Assembly: GCA_035546935.1 (NCBI GenBank)
Contig: DASZVP010000002.1
Coordinates: 186,001-250,000, forward strand
DNA from: DASZVP01 sp035546935
Lineage (GTDB): Bacteria > Patescibacteriota > Saccharimonadia > Saccharimonadales > UBA4665
DNA length: 64,000 nt
Direction: 5' to 3'
Under the pieces are notes generated by a model. It was not told the DNA's origin. It worked only from the letters and a program-made list of their open reading frames with translations, and did not search any database. Both the position numbers and the translations under genes were made by a program. Shown one piece after another: positions 50,926 to 59,354 of the stretch. Numbering within the stretch: the first letter of the stretch is position 1; every line of letters begins with the position of its first letter.

Positions 50926-51006
50926 TATAATCTATCTGTTAAACTCGAGAATAAGTGTCGACGACGTTTCGCTCGAGTCTACAATAAGTGCGGACCGGCA
51001 CTTTTT
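50926..51006 (+). promoter_or_regulatory. tRNA-Val promoter and leader
   Basis: TGC-TATAAT at 50926-50931 and a second TACAAT at 50980-50985. ACTCGAG...CTCGAGT can pair, and AAGTGC/GCACTT followed by TTT abuts the tRNA. Confidence 0.55.
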
Positions 51007-51083
51007 GGGGTTGTAGCTCAGTTGGCTAGAGCGCAGCATTCACATTGCTGAAGTCGGGGGTTCGAGCCCCTCCAGCCCCACCA
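51007..51083 (+). tRNA. tRNA-Val(CAC)
   Basis: Acceptor GGGGTTG/CAGCCCC, anticodon stem CAGCA/TGCTG with loop TTCACAT (CAC), T-arm GGGGTTCGAGCCCC, encoded CCA. The Nudix-type gene begins 6 nt after its 3' end. Confidence 0.95.
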
Positions 51084-51089
51084 TGATTT

Positions 51090-51608
51090 ATGAATTTCAA
51101 GATTGATCCAGGTTTGCCCGAAAATCAGTTGGCCAAATGGTTGAGTGATGCCAAGCAAAAATATGGCGCCTTTGACGACGGCCGTGTGGACTACAGCCAA
51201 GCCGATCTGGCGCCGATCGTGATGTGTACCGTGGTGTGTGGCGACGAACTACTATTAGTTAAACGTGGCCACGGTTTGGCCGATGCTAACGGCGTCTGGT
51301 CGACAGTCAACGGTTTTATAGATGAAGTTAAGCCGGTTGCCGAACAGGCGCAGCAAGAAATTCACGAAGAGTTGGACCTGCGGGTGGACCTGCAGCAAAT
51401 TAAAGTGGCGCCGTCGTACACGCTGAAAAATCCGGCTGAAAAGCGCAGTTATATTGTGTTCCCGTGCCTAGTGGCGCTGGCAGCAAAGCCAGTAATTAAA
51501 CTCAACGAAGAGAACACCGATTTTGCCTGGCTCAAGCGGCCGGAACTCGAAACATACGACATCCTGGCAGATTTACCTTACGCGATTGACGCGGCCTTGG
51601 CTGCTTAA
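51090..51608 (+). CDS. Nudix-type hydrolase
   Basis: 172 aa. MCTVVCGDELLLVKRG and NGFIDEVKPVAEQAQQEIHE followed by ELDL place a Nudix fold, but the box deviates from the consensus before the REUxEE part, so metal binding may differ. Substrate unknown. It starts 6 nt after tRNA-Val with no room for a promoter or Shine-Dalgarno, suggesting a transcript shared with the tRNA. Confidence 0.78.
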   Translation: MNFKIDPGLPENQLAKWLSDAKQKYGAFDDGRVDYSQADLAPIVMCTVVCGDELLLVKRGHGLADANGVWSTVNGFIDEVKPVAEQAQQEIHEELDLRVDLQQIKVAPSYTLKNPAEKRSYIVFPCLVALAAKPVIKLNEENTDFAWLKRPELETYDILADLPYAIDAALAA

Positions 51609-51646
51609 GCCTTCACTTCTCCCTGTTAAACCGGTAGACTAGAAAC

Positions 51647-53089
51647 ATGAGCAAGTACTACGTCACGACCTCGATTCCCTACGTCAACGCCGACCCGCAC
51701 ATCGGCTTTGCTATGGAACTTTTATATGCCGACGTTTTGGCGCGCGCCGCACGGCAGCGGGGCGACGACGTAATTTTCAGCACTGGCACTGACGAGCACG
51801 GCGGCAAAATCGCCGAAAAAGCCGCCGAGCTGAAGCTGACACCCAAGGCCTATTCCGATCAGATCAGCGCCAAGTTTGCCGAGCTGACCGAAGAACTTAA
51901 CATAAGTAACGATCGTTTTATTCGTACAACAGATAAGGGTCACGAGCAGCGGGCCCAAGTTGTCTGGAAAGCGCTCAAAAAAGATATCTATAAAGGAAAG
52001 TACACCGGCTGGTACTGCACCGGCGAGGAGACTTTTTTCACCGAAACCGAAGTTAAGGCCAACAATGGTGTCTGTCCTTACCACGAGCGTCCTTACGAAC
52101 AAATTGAAGAGGAAAATTACTTCTTTAAGCTGAGCGCCTACGGCCCGAAAATTCAGGCCGCCATCGAGTCGGGCGAGTTTGAGATTGTACCCGAAACCCG
52201 CCGCAACGAGATTCTAGCGGTAATTAAAAAAGGCCTGGACGATATTAGTGTCTCGCGCCCTAAAGACAAGATTTCTTGGGGTATCCCCGTGCCGGGTGAC
52301 AGCAAGCAAGTTATGTATGTCTGGTTTGAAGCGCTGCTCAACTACATCACCGTACTTGGCTATCCAGAATACAAAGATTTCAAGGAGTTCTGGCCGGCCA
52401 GTGCGCAGGTTATCGGCAAGGATATTATTCGTTTCCATGCGGCCATTTGGCCGGCAATTTTGCTGGGCTTGGGCCTGCCTTTGCCTAAGCAACTTTACGT
52501 TCACGGCTTCATCACAGTGGAGGGCAAAAAAATCAGCAAATCATTGGGCAATGTCATCGCGCCGAAGGAGATTATCGACAAGTACGGCGTCGACGCTTTT
52601 CGCTATTTCTTTTTGCGGCACATTCCGTCTTACGAAGATGGCGATTTCAGCTGGGAGCGTCTGACCGCCGCCTACAACAACGAGCTGGCCAACGAGCTAG
52701 GTAACGCTGTTTCGCGCACCGCTGCCATGATCACCAAATATCAAAACGGCTTAATCGGTGACATTCCCGAGGCCGAACACGATGTCGCTCAGTACGAAGA
52801 AGCCTTAGCGGCTTGCCGCTTCGACCGCGCCCTCGACGAAGTTTGGGAGCAAACCAGAGGCCTTAACCAGTACATTGACGAAGAGAAGCCTTGGGAATTA
52901 GCCAAAGCCAAAGATGACGACCACTTGCGTGAGGTGCTGGCCTACCAGGCCGGCGCGCTGCTGCAGATTGCTGAACTTTTAGTACCCTTTTTGCCAGATA
53001 CAGCCGCCAAAATTCAGGGCGTGTTCAAAGAAGGCATCGTCCGGCCTCTGGACGGCACTTTATTCCCCAAAGAAGACGCAGACAAATGA
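51647..53089 (+). CDS. metG: Methionyl-tRNA synthetase
   Basis: 480 aa. HIGH-type PHIGFA, KMSKS-type KKISKSLGN, and a zinc-free connective domain; no C-terminal tRNA-binding (EMAP) domain, as is common in small genomes. TAGACT ends 6 nt before the ATG (leaderless). Overlaps tatD by 4 nt. Confidence 0.95.
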   Translation: MSKYYVTTSIPYVNADPHIGFAMELLYADVLARAARQRGDDVIFSTGTDEHGGKIAEKAAELKLTPKAYSDQISAKFAELTEELNISNDRFIRTTDKGHEQRAQVVWKALKKDIYKGKYTGWYCTGEETFFTETEVKANNGVCPYHERPYEQIEEENYFFKLSAYGPKIQAAIESGEFEIVPETRRNEILAVIKKGLDDISVSRPKDKISWGIPVPGDSKQVMYVWFEALLNYITVLGYPEYKDFKEFWPASAQVIGKDIIRFHAAIWPAILLGLGLPLPKQLYVHGFITVEGKKISKSLGNVIAPKEIIDKYGVDAFRYFFLRHIPSYEDGDFSWERLTAAYNNELANELGNAVSRTAAMITKYQNGLIGDIPEAEHDVAQYEEALAACRFDRALDEVWEQTRGLNQYIDEEKPWELAKAKDDDHLREVLAYQAGALLQIAELLVPFLPDTAAKIQGVFKEGIVRPLDGTLFPKEDADK

Positions 53090-53898
53090 ACTTGGTAGAT
53101 ACGCATTGTCACATCCAGTCCGCTGGTTTGCCTGACGGTGAACGCGTTACCAGAGAACTATGGTCTAAAGCGCCCGAATTAATAGGGGACCAGCTGGTGG
53201 CTAACGCCGTTGCCGAGGGTGTAACGCAGCTAATATGCGTGGGCTGTGATCTGGCCGACAGCCGGCTGGCGGTCGATTTCGTGAAAACTCGTGAAAACTG
53301 TTGGGCTTCAATTGGGATTCATCCTCACGAGGCGCAACATTACATCGGTCAGCCAGCCAAATTAGATGAGTTTGCGGCGCTAGCTACGGCCGAAAAAGTG
53401 GTGGCGGTGGGCGAGTGCGGCCTGGACTATTACTACGAACACAGCCCGCGTGCGGCACAAATTAAGCTGCTGGAATTTCAGCTCGAACTAGCTAAAAAGC
53501 GTGATTTACCCCTGATTTTTCATGTTCGCAAAGCCTTCGATGACTTTTGGCCGATTTTTGACGCTGCCGGCGGCGTGCGCGGAGTTTTACACAGTTATAC
53601 GGACAACGCAGTGAACCTCGAAAAAGCCTTGGAAAGAGGCCTTTATTTGGGAGTAAACGGCATTGCTACCTTTGCCAAAGACCCAGATAACCTTAAGGTT
53701 TATAAAGCCATCCCGCTGTCAAAATTACTTCTTGAAACTGACGCTCCCTTCTTGACACCAACCCCTTATCGTGGTAGTATAAATGAGCCAAAACGTGTGG
53801 GAACTATCGCCGAATTCGTAGCAGGTCTCCGAGATGAAAATCTCGAACATTTAGCTGCGGCCACGACGCGAAACGCCCGAGAACTGTTTGGCATCTAA
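53086..53898 (+). CDS. TatD family hydrolase
   Basis: 270 aa metal-dependent TIM barrel. THCHIQ, SIGIHPHE, GECGLDYYY, FHVRKAF, LHSYTDNA and LLETDAPFLTP give the metal ligands. Members act as 3' exonucleases or D-aminoacyl-type deacylases. Coupled to metG (ATGA), an arrangement common in bacteria. Confidence 0.92.
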   Translation: MNLVDTHCHIQSAGLPDGERVTRELWSKAPELIGDQLVANAVAEGVTQLICVGCDLADSRLAVDFVKTRENCWASIGIHPHEAQHYIGQPAKLDEFAALATAEKVVAVGECGLDYYYEHSPRAAQIKLLEFQLELAKKRDLPLIFHVRKAFDDFWPIFDAAGGVRGVLHSYTDNAVNLEKALERGLYLGVNGIATFAKDPDNLKVYKAIPLSKLLLETDAPFLTPTPYRGSINEPKRVGTIAEFVAGLRDENLEHLAAATTRNARELFGI

Positions 53899-53904
53899 AA
53901 CACC

Positions 53905-54183
53905 ATGGGACTATTTCAATTACCCGACACCACAGGTGAACAGCTTAACCGCCCAGAAGACTTGGCGGCTTATGCCCTTATTACTGAAGTCTTGGCTGCT
54001 GGGCAGGCTGTTGAAGCTGCCCCGCAAGCCGGTTTTATCCCAGAGCAGGTAACTGCTGCTAGGGCTACCGAAATAGACTATTGGCGTGGCAAGAAAGTGC
54101 CCGTAACCGAGAAGATCGCTATGCGTGATATGGCTGAAGAGAGCCGCGATGAAATTCGAAGGGTGTACCCAGATGCTGCCTAA
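53905..54183 (+). CDS. Hypothetical protein (92 aa)
   Basis: Soluble, helical, no recognised domain. Starts 7 nt after tatD and overlaps the next gene by about 11 nt, so it probably belongs to the metG-tatD transcription unit. Confidence 0.55.
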   Translation: MGLFQLPDTTGEQLNRPEDLAAYALITEVLAAGQAVEAAPQAGFIPEQVTAARATEIDYWRGKKVPVTEKIAMRDMAEESRDEIRRVYPDAA

Positions 54184-54541
54184 AATTGCCCCGCGTAACA
54201 ACGATCAGCGTTTCCAGCACGCCTACAACGACCTGCTGCGTTATTCAGCTCGCCTTGGTGGCCAGCTGTTTGGCCCAGTGCCAAGTGGGCGCCGCCGCGA
54301 ATTTTTCTGCCTGGACCGCCGTACTTGGGTCTGGCACGAAGAGTGGATCGATCAACTGGGTCAAAAACACGCCGTTGCTACGCACTATCAGGTGCGTCCT
54401 GACGGTATTTTGAAGACTCAGGATAACCAGAATTATCATCGTTTGACGGTGGACGAAGAGCGCAACTTCCGTCACGCCGTGCGTTTGTATGTTGAGCGCA
54501 TTCCAGCGGCTCTGCGCCAACGCATGCAAGTCGCTCGCTAA
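54173..54541 (+). CDS. Hypothetical protein (122 aa)
   Basis: NDLLRYSARLGGQLFGPVP and REFFCLDRRTWVWHEEWID suggest a compact aromatic-rich fold; no known family. Start uncertain: ATG 54173 after GAAGGG, or ATG 54149. Overlap with the preceding gene implies coupling. Confidence 0.55.
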   Translation: MLPKIAPRNNDQRFQHAYNDLLRYSARLGGQLFGPVPSGRRREFFCLDRRTWVWHEEWIDQLGQKHAVATHYQVRPDGILKTQDNQNYHRLTVDEERNFRHAVRLYVERIPAALRQRMQVAR

Positions 54542-54568
54542 TCGCCTGCGCGCTATACTAAAACCAAG

Positions 54569-55714
54569 ATGGCGAGCAAGCAGATTTATTTAGACCATGC
54601 CGCGGCCACGCCGCTGGATCCGTCCGTGTTAGCGGCCATGCAGCCCTATTGGCAGACCGAGTTTTATAACCCGTCGGCGACCTACTTGCCGGCCGTGCAG
54701 GTTCGTCAGGCCTTGCACACGGCCCGCTCCAACGTGGCACAACTTTTAGGCGCCCGGCCAGCGGAAATTATTTTTACCGCTGGCGGCACAGAGGCTAACA
54801 ATCTTGCTATCCACGGCGTGATGCGCCAGTTTCCGGATGCCAATTTGGCGGTCAGTGTCGTGGAGCATGAATCAGTTTTGAAACCGGCCGGGCGCTATGA
54901 TTGTCGACAGGTGGCCGTTTCGACTGACGGGCGCCTCAATCTGGACGATTTACGAGCCAATATCGACGACCAAACCGTACTCGTTAGCGTCATGTACGCT
55001 AACAATGAAGTCGGTACAGTTCAGCCGCTGAACGACGTTGGCCGCCTGGTGGCCGACTTACGCCGCGAGCGCTTGGCTAAAGGCAATCAGTTGCCTCTGT
55101 ATTTGCACAGCGACGCCTGCCAGGCGGCCAACTATCTTGACCTGCACGTGGCTCGTTTGGGCGTTGATTTGCTGACGCTGAATGGCGGCAAAATTTATGG
55201 ACCGAAGCAGAGCGGTGCGCTGTACGTGAGGGCTGGCGTGAAAGTGCTACCGCTGATTGACGGCGGCGGGCAGGAGCAAGGGCTGCGCAGCGGTACGGAA
55301 AATGTCGCCGCCGCCGCCGGTTTTGCTGCTGCGATGCAGCTAGCCCATGACCAACGCGGCGACGAAAGCCGTCGTTTGGCCGGCTTACAGCAGCAATTTA
55401 TTAAACTCCTCGCAGAGCAGTTGCCCGACGCTGTGATCAACGGTTCGCTCAAACATCGCCTGCCCAACAATATTCATCTGACCCTGCCCGGGCAGGACAA
55501 TGAACGTGTGCTGTTTAAGCTGGACGAAATGGGCATCTTGGCTGCGGCCGGCTCGGCCTGCAGCGCCAGCGACGAAGAACCGTCGCATGTTTTAAAAGCC
55601 CTGGGCCTGAGCGATGCTGAGGCTCAAGCCAGTTTGCGCTTTACGATGGGACGGGGCACGACTCAACTGCAAATTGAGAAAACTGTCGCGGCGCTGAAAC
55701 AGATTACACAGTAA
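54569..55714 (+). CDS. Cysteine desulfurase (NifS/IscS-like)
   Basis: 381 aa PLP enzyme. YLDHAAATPLD at the N-terminus, the PLP lysine in LNGGKIYGPKQSG, RSGTENVAAAAG, and the active Cys in GSACSASDEEPSH. Delivers sulfur for tRNA thiolation or Fe-S clusters; no scaffold gene is nearby. TATACT ends 9 nt before the ATG. Confidence 0.93.
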   Translation: MASKQIYLDHAAATPLDPSVLAAMQPYWQTEFYNPSATYLPAVQVRQALHTARSNVAQLLGARPAEIIFTAGGTEANNLAIHGVMRQFPDANLAVSVVEHESVLKPAGRYDCRQVAVSTDGRLNLDDLRANIDDQTVLVSVMYANNEVGTVQPLNDVGRLVADLRRERLAKGNQLPLYLHSDACQAANYLDLHVARLGVDLLTLNGGKIYGPKQSGALYVRAGVKVLPLIDGGGQEQGLRSGTENVAAAAGFAAAMQLAHDQRGDESRRLAGLQQQFIKLLAEQLPDAVINGSLKHRLPNNIHLTLPGQDNERVLFKLDEMGILAAAGSACSASDEEPSHVLKALGLSDAEAQASLRFTMGRGTTQLQIEKTVAALKQITQ

Positions 55715-55741
55715 ACAAAAGCGTTATATACTAAGGCCAGT

Positions 55742-56623
55742 ATGAAACATTTTCGCTGGCTTAGCTTAAGCGTGGCCTTGGTAGCGGTTTTAGCTCTGGG
55801 CGCGCCAGCCAGTGCGGCCACTAAAAACAACAAAAGTTCCAGCCAAACGCCTTCCAAAGGTGTGGTAACTCAGGCAGTAACACAGACTTATAATGCCGAC
55901 TCCTCTGTGCAAAACGGCATGATCGTGATGTTAAAGCCTAAGGATTCCGGGACGGTTGTGCCGCTGAACCCTGACAATATTGCTGCCATGTTCGGCGTGG
56001 TGGTGCCGCAGGGCGACGCCACAATTGTACTGACGCCTTCTGAGGTGAAGCAGCAGCAAGTGCTGGTGGCGACCTCTGGCAAGAATAAAGTTTTGGTCAG
56101 CACCCAAAACGGTCCGATCCAGATCGGCGACTACATTACGATCTCGGCAATTGCGGGCGTGGGCATGAAAGCTGACCTCCACCAGACCGAAGTTATTGGC
56201 AAGGCGGCAGGCAATTTTAGCGGCACGTCCAATGTCTTGAGTTCAGTCAAGTTGACCGGCAGCTCCGGCAAGACAACTTCTGTGGCTATTGGCAGTGTGC
56301 CAGTGGACATGTACATAACCCATAATCCGCTCTTTCAGCAGCCGGCCGATTTTGTGCCGGGCTTTCTCGCCAAGGCCGCGGCGACTGTAGCCAGCCACCC
56401 AGTAAGCGTGGCGCGCATTTATCTGTCAGTAGTTCTGCTGGCAATTGCCGGCTTTTTAACGGCCAATATGCTTTATAGCGGCGTGCGCAGCGGAATGATG
56501 GCCGTCGGTCGTAACCCCTTGTCCAAGAAGTCAATTATTAAAAGCCTGCTTCAGACTGTGATTGCCGGTTTAATTGTTTTTGTTGCAGGGGTTCTTGCGG
56601 TATACTTAATTTTGAAGCTTTAG
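55742..56623 (+). CDS. Signal-peptide protein with c-subunit-like two-helix end, first of the F1 cluster
   Basis: 293 aa. Signal peptide to about 26 (ASAAT). An exported beta domain (about 60-160) contains NGPIQIGDYITISAIAGVG, a motif seen in CPR and phage-tail proteins. The end has two hydrophobic helices joined by SGMMAVGRNPLSKKS. GRNP recalls the RNP/RQP loop of F-ATPase c subunits, but the second helix (LLQTVIAGLIVFVAGVLAV) lacks the ion-carrying Glu/Asp. It lies where a and c genes are normally found. TATACT ends 9 nt before the ATG. A role as membrane part of the ATPase is inferred from position. Confidence 0.6.
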   Translation: MKHFRWLSLSVALVAVLALGAPASAATKNNKSSSQTPSKGVVTQAVTQTYNADSSVQNGMIVMLKPKDSGTVVPLNPDNIAAMFGVVVPQGDATIVLTPSEVKQQQVLVATSGKNKVLVSTQNGPIQIGDYITISAIAGVGMKADLHQTEVIGKAAGNFSGTSNVLSSVKLTGSSGKTTSVAIGSVPVDMYITHNPLFQQPADFVPGFLAKAAATVASHPVSVARIYLSVVLLAIAGFLTANMLYSGVRSGMMAVGRNPLSKKSIIKSLLQTVIAGLIVFVAGVLAVYLILKL

Positions 56624-56646
56624 CACTTTGACAACTGTCAAATGCT
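56622..56646. repeat. Inverted repeat between the c-like and b-like genes
   Basis: AGCA-c-TTTGACA-AC-TGTCAAATGCT overlaps the stop codon of the previous gene. Could be a processing or attenuation hairpin or an operator. Confidence 0.55.
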
Positions 56647-56690
56647 AAAGAGAGCCGAATCATGAGCACGAATATGGTGGGTAAATAAAC

Positions 56691-57308
56691 ATGACAATCT
56701 GGTGGCTAGTCCTAATTCTGGCGTTTTTAGCGGCAGCCGGCGTGGCTTTTATCTGGCTGGCTGTTCGTATTGGCGCCGGCACCAAGAAGCCAACGGGCGC
56801 CACCTCTATTGAGGGCAAGGCCCTAGAAGATGTCGAGCACATCTTTAACGAAGATTTTCGTGAAGAGCTGCGCAACCGCGGCCGCTTGCACTTTGAAAAA
56901 ATCATCGGTGAAAACGCCATGTTCCTGCAGCAAGACCTGCGCTTGACTACCTCGCAGCTCAATGACTACATGAAGACTGAGATCACCACCAAGCTAAAAG
57001 AGGAATTTAACAAGTACGAGCAATCGATTGCTGACGCCAAACAGCTGGCTGTGGAATCGATACAAAAGACCAACGCGGCCATCGATGAACAGCGTCAATT
57101 GCTGGGCGAACAGGTTAAAAGCGAGATGTCCAGCGAGAAGCGTCAGTTGCTGCAGCACTTTGAGGACAATATGGCCGACATCGTTAACCACTATGTTTTG
57201 GCAGCTATTGGCAACCAAATCGACTTGAGCGATCAGCTGGAATACATCTTGGCTGAACTGGAAGCCAACAAAAAAGCTATTATCGAGGACCTCACCCATG
57301 GCGCCTAA
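56691..57308 (+). CDS. Membrane-anchored coiled-coil, F-ATPase b-like
   Basis: 205 aa. One N-terminal helix (about 4-26), then a long charged helix (about 45-175) of peripheral-stalk type, ending in a conserved-looking QIDLSDQLEYILAELEANKK. Sequence similarity to standard subunit b is weak; position before the delta-like and alpha genes and the layout support the call. Overlaps the delta-like gene by 11 nt. Confidence 0.65.
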   Translation: MTIWWLVLILAFLAAAGVAFIWLAVRIGAGTKKPTGATSIEGKALEDVEHIFNEDFREELRNRGRLHFEKIIGENAMFLQQDLRLTTSQLNDYMKTEITTKLKEEFNKYEQSIADAKQLAVESIQKTNAAIDEQRQLLGEQVKSEMSSEKRQLLQHFEDNMADIVNHYVLAAIGNQIDLSDQLEYILAELEANKKAIIEDLTHGA

Positions 57309-57849
57309 ACCTGCGCCCAGCGAGCACAAAACAGATCGGTTGCGCCTACCGATCCTAGTAGCCAGCACAATTGACATTGGCCGTTTGCAACGCGAGCTGG
57401 AAATGCTGGATGACTATTTACGCCAGCTGGAGCTCCGCCAGCCAGGCCAAACCATGAAGCTGCCGCGGACCAGCAGCCTGCTGGATCAGCTGGCACAACT
57501 CAACAAACTACATCTGTTAAAAGCCGAAGATCGACAGAAGCTGACTAATTTTTTGACCGATATCAAGGCGAACGCCCCGGTGCTGCACATTAGTTTTAGT
57601 GTGGACCCTCAAACTGCTTTTATCGAAAAACTCATGGCGTGGTTGCGGCTGGAGATTCATCCGGAGGTCCTAATCACTATTGGGTTGCAGCCAACTTTGG
57701 GCGCCGGTTGCGTGGTGCGCACCACTAACAAATATTTTGATTTTTCGCTTCGTGAAGACTTCGCTAATAAGCGTCAGCTACTGGCCGACGAACTTGCCGT
57801 GGCGCTGCCGTCAGATGCGGCTGATGCCGCGCCAAAGGTGGTTGCATGA
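57298..57849 (+). CDS. atpH: F-ATPase delta-like subunit
   Basis: 183 aa. The last third (PEVLITIGLQPTLGAGCVVR and FDFSLREDFANKRQLL) fits the C-terminal end of delta/OSCP subunits (VxVDPxLxGGxxVRxGxxxxDxSxRxxLxxL). The N-terminal half is divergent. It should link the peripheral stalk to F1. Overlaps both neighbours. Confidence 0.65.
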   Translation: MAPKPAPSEHKTDRLRLPILVASTIDIGRLQRELEMLDDYLRQLELRQPGQTMKLPRTSSLLDQLAQLNKLHLLKAEDRQKLTNFLTDIKANAPVLHISFSVDPQTAFIEKLMAWLRLEIHPEVLITIGLQPTLGAGCVVRTTNKYFDFSLREDFANKRQLLADELAVALPSDAADAAPKVVA

Positions 57850-59354
57850 GCAGTGGTAATCGCCACTTTGAATCGCTGGTTAAGGCCGGTAACCCGGTCG
57901 GCGAAGTTGTGTCGGTTGAGAAATTCTTGATCAAAGTCCGGGGCTTGCAGCCTTGCGCCGTGCATGCTTTGGTGATGTTCGAAGATGGCAGTAAGGGCGT
58001 GGTACACCAAGTGCAAGCGGATCATGTCCTGATTCTGCACTTGGGCTCCGAGGCGCTGCGTACTGGCATGATGGCGGTCCTGCAGTATCAAGAGCTGGTG
58101 GCCAAGGTCGGTAAAGACTTTGTGGGCCGGGTTGTATCTGTTACCGGTGATCCGCTGGACGGTAAAGGTCCAATTGCCGCCAGTGATGTCTGGCCGGTAT
58201 TCAATACTGCGCCGCCATTGTACGAGCGCAAACTGGTTGAAGACCAGGTGGAATCGGGCGTGACCGCTGTGGACGCTCTGTTCCCAATCGTGCGCGGCCA
58301 GCGTATGGCGCTGTTGGGTGACAGCAAATCCGGCAAATCAACACTTGTGACGCAGATGACAATTAACCAGAAAAACACTGACCAAATCGTCGTGTATTGC
58401 TTAATTGCTAAGCGTCGTAGCGACGTCGACACGTTGCTGACCCGCCTCAACGAAAATGGCGCTATGGAGAAGGCCATCGTGGTGGTGTCGACGATGTTCG
58501 AATCGCTGATTATGAGCTACCTGGCACCGTATGTGGCTTGCTCGTTTGCCGAATACCTCTGGCAAAAGTGTGATCAGGACACAATTATTATTTACGACGA
58601 CCTGACCTCGCACGCTCACGCCTACCGTGAGGTGGCCCTACTCTCTGGCGTGAGCCCGGGCCGCGACTCTTACCCGGGTGACATGTTCTATGCTCACTCC
58701 AGCTTGCTGGAACGGGCAGGGCGATTGGACCGCAACGGCAAAAGTTTAACCTGCATCCCGGTGGTGCACGCCGCCAATGGCGACATTACCGCCTATCTGC
58801 CGACTAACATTATGTCCATTACCGACGGTCAGTGGATTCTGGATATGGAGATTTTCCGCAACGGCATCCGGCCGGCTGTCAGCATGGGACTATCCGTTAC
58901 TCGTGCCGGTGGTGTCGGCCACAACAAGCGCCAAAAAGCCCTGGCCGCACAAACTCTGAAGCTGCTAGCAGACTACCGCCAGGCAGAGGAATTTTCGCAC
59001 TTCGGCACCGAGCTGGCCGTGGATGCCAAACACGCCTTAAACGTTGGTAAAAACATTTTTGAAGTCTTAACCCAAGGTCCTAGCGATACCTTTTCGCTGA
59101 TGGCCCAGCAGCTGATGATGGATATCGTGCTGAATCTGCCGGACGGCGAAAAACTCGATATCAATGCCCTGAAATTAAATGTTAAAGAATTTGCCACTCA
59201 AGTTACCGGCGACGACAATTACGAACTGATACGGGATCAACTGAAGGCCAAGTGCTTAACGGCCCAACCGGCACCGGCTGAGGCGCCAAAAGAGGGCGAA
59301 GCATCAGCCGACGCCAAGACTGAGGATAAAGAGCCGGCGGAGGCCAAGGCGTGA
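57846..59354 (+). CDS. atpA: F1 ATPase alpha subunit
   Basis: 502 aa. N-terminal beta barrel (GEVVSVEKFLIKVRGLQPC), nucleotide loop GDSKSGKST near 157 (a variant of GDRQTGKT), RRSDVDTLL, YDDLTSHAHAYREVALL, SLLERAGRLD and the PTNIMSITDGQ region. The C-terminal tail is Glu/Ala/Lys-rich. ATGA/GTGA overlaps with both neighbours. The Walker loop variation marks it as a divergent branch. Confidence 0.9.
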   Translation: MSSGNRHFESLVKAGNPVGEVVSVEKFLIKVRGLQPCAVHALVMFEDGSKGVVHQVQADHVLILHLGSEALRTGMMAVLQYQELVAKVGKDFVGRVVSVTGDPLDGKGPIAASDVWPVFNTAPPLYERKLVEDQVESGVTAVDALFPIVRGQRMALLGDSKSGKSTLVTQMTINQKNTDQIVVYCLIAKRRSDVDTLLTRLNENGAMEKAIVVVSTMFESLIMSYLAPYVACSFAEYLWQKCDQDTIIIYDDLTSHAHAYREVALLSGVSPGRDSYPGDMFYAHSSLLERAGRLDRNGKSLTCIPVVHAANGDITAYLPTNIMSITDGQWILDMEIFRNGIRPAVSMGLSVTRAGGVGHNKRQKALAAQTLKLLADYRQAEEFSHFGTELAVDAKHALNVGKNIFEVLTQGPSDTFSLMAQQLMMDIVLNLPDGEKLDINALKLNVKEFATQVTGDDNYELIRDQLKAKCLTAQPAPAEAPKEGEASADAKTEDKEPAEAKA

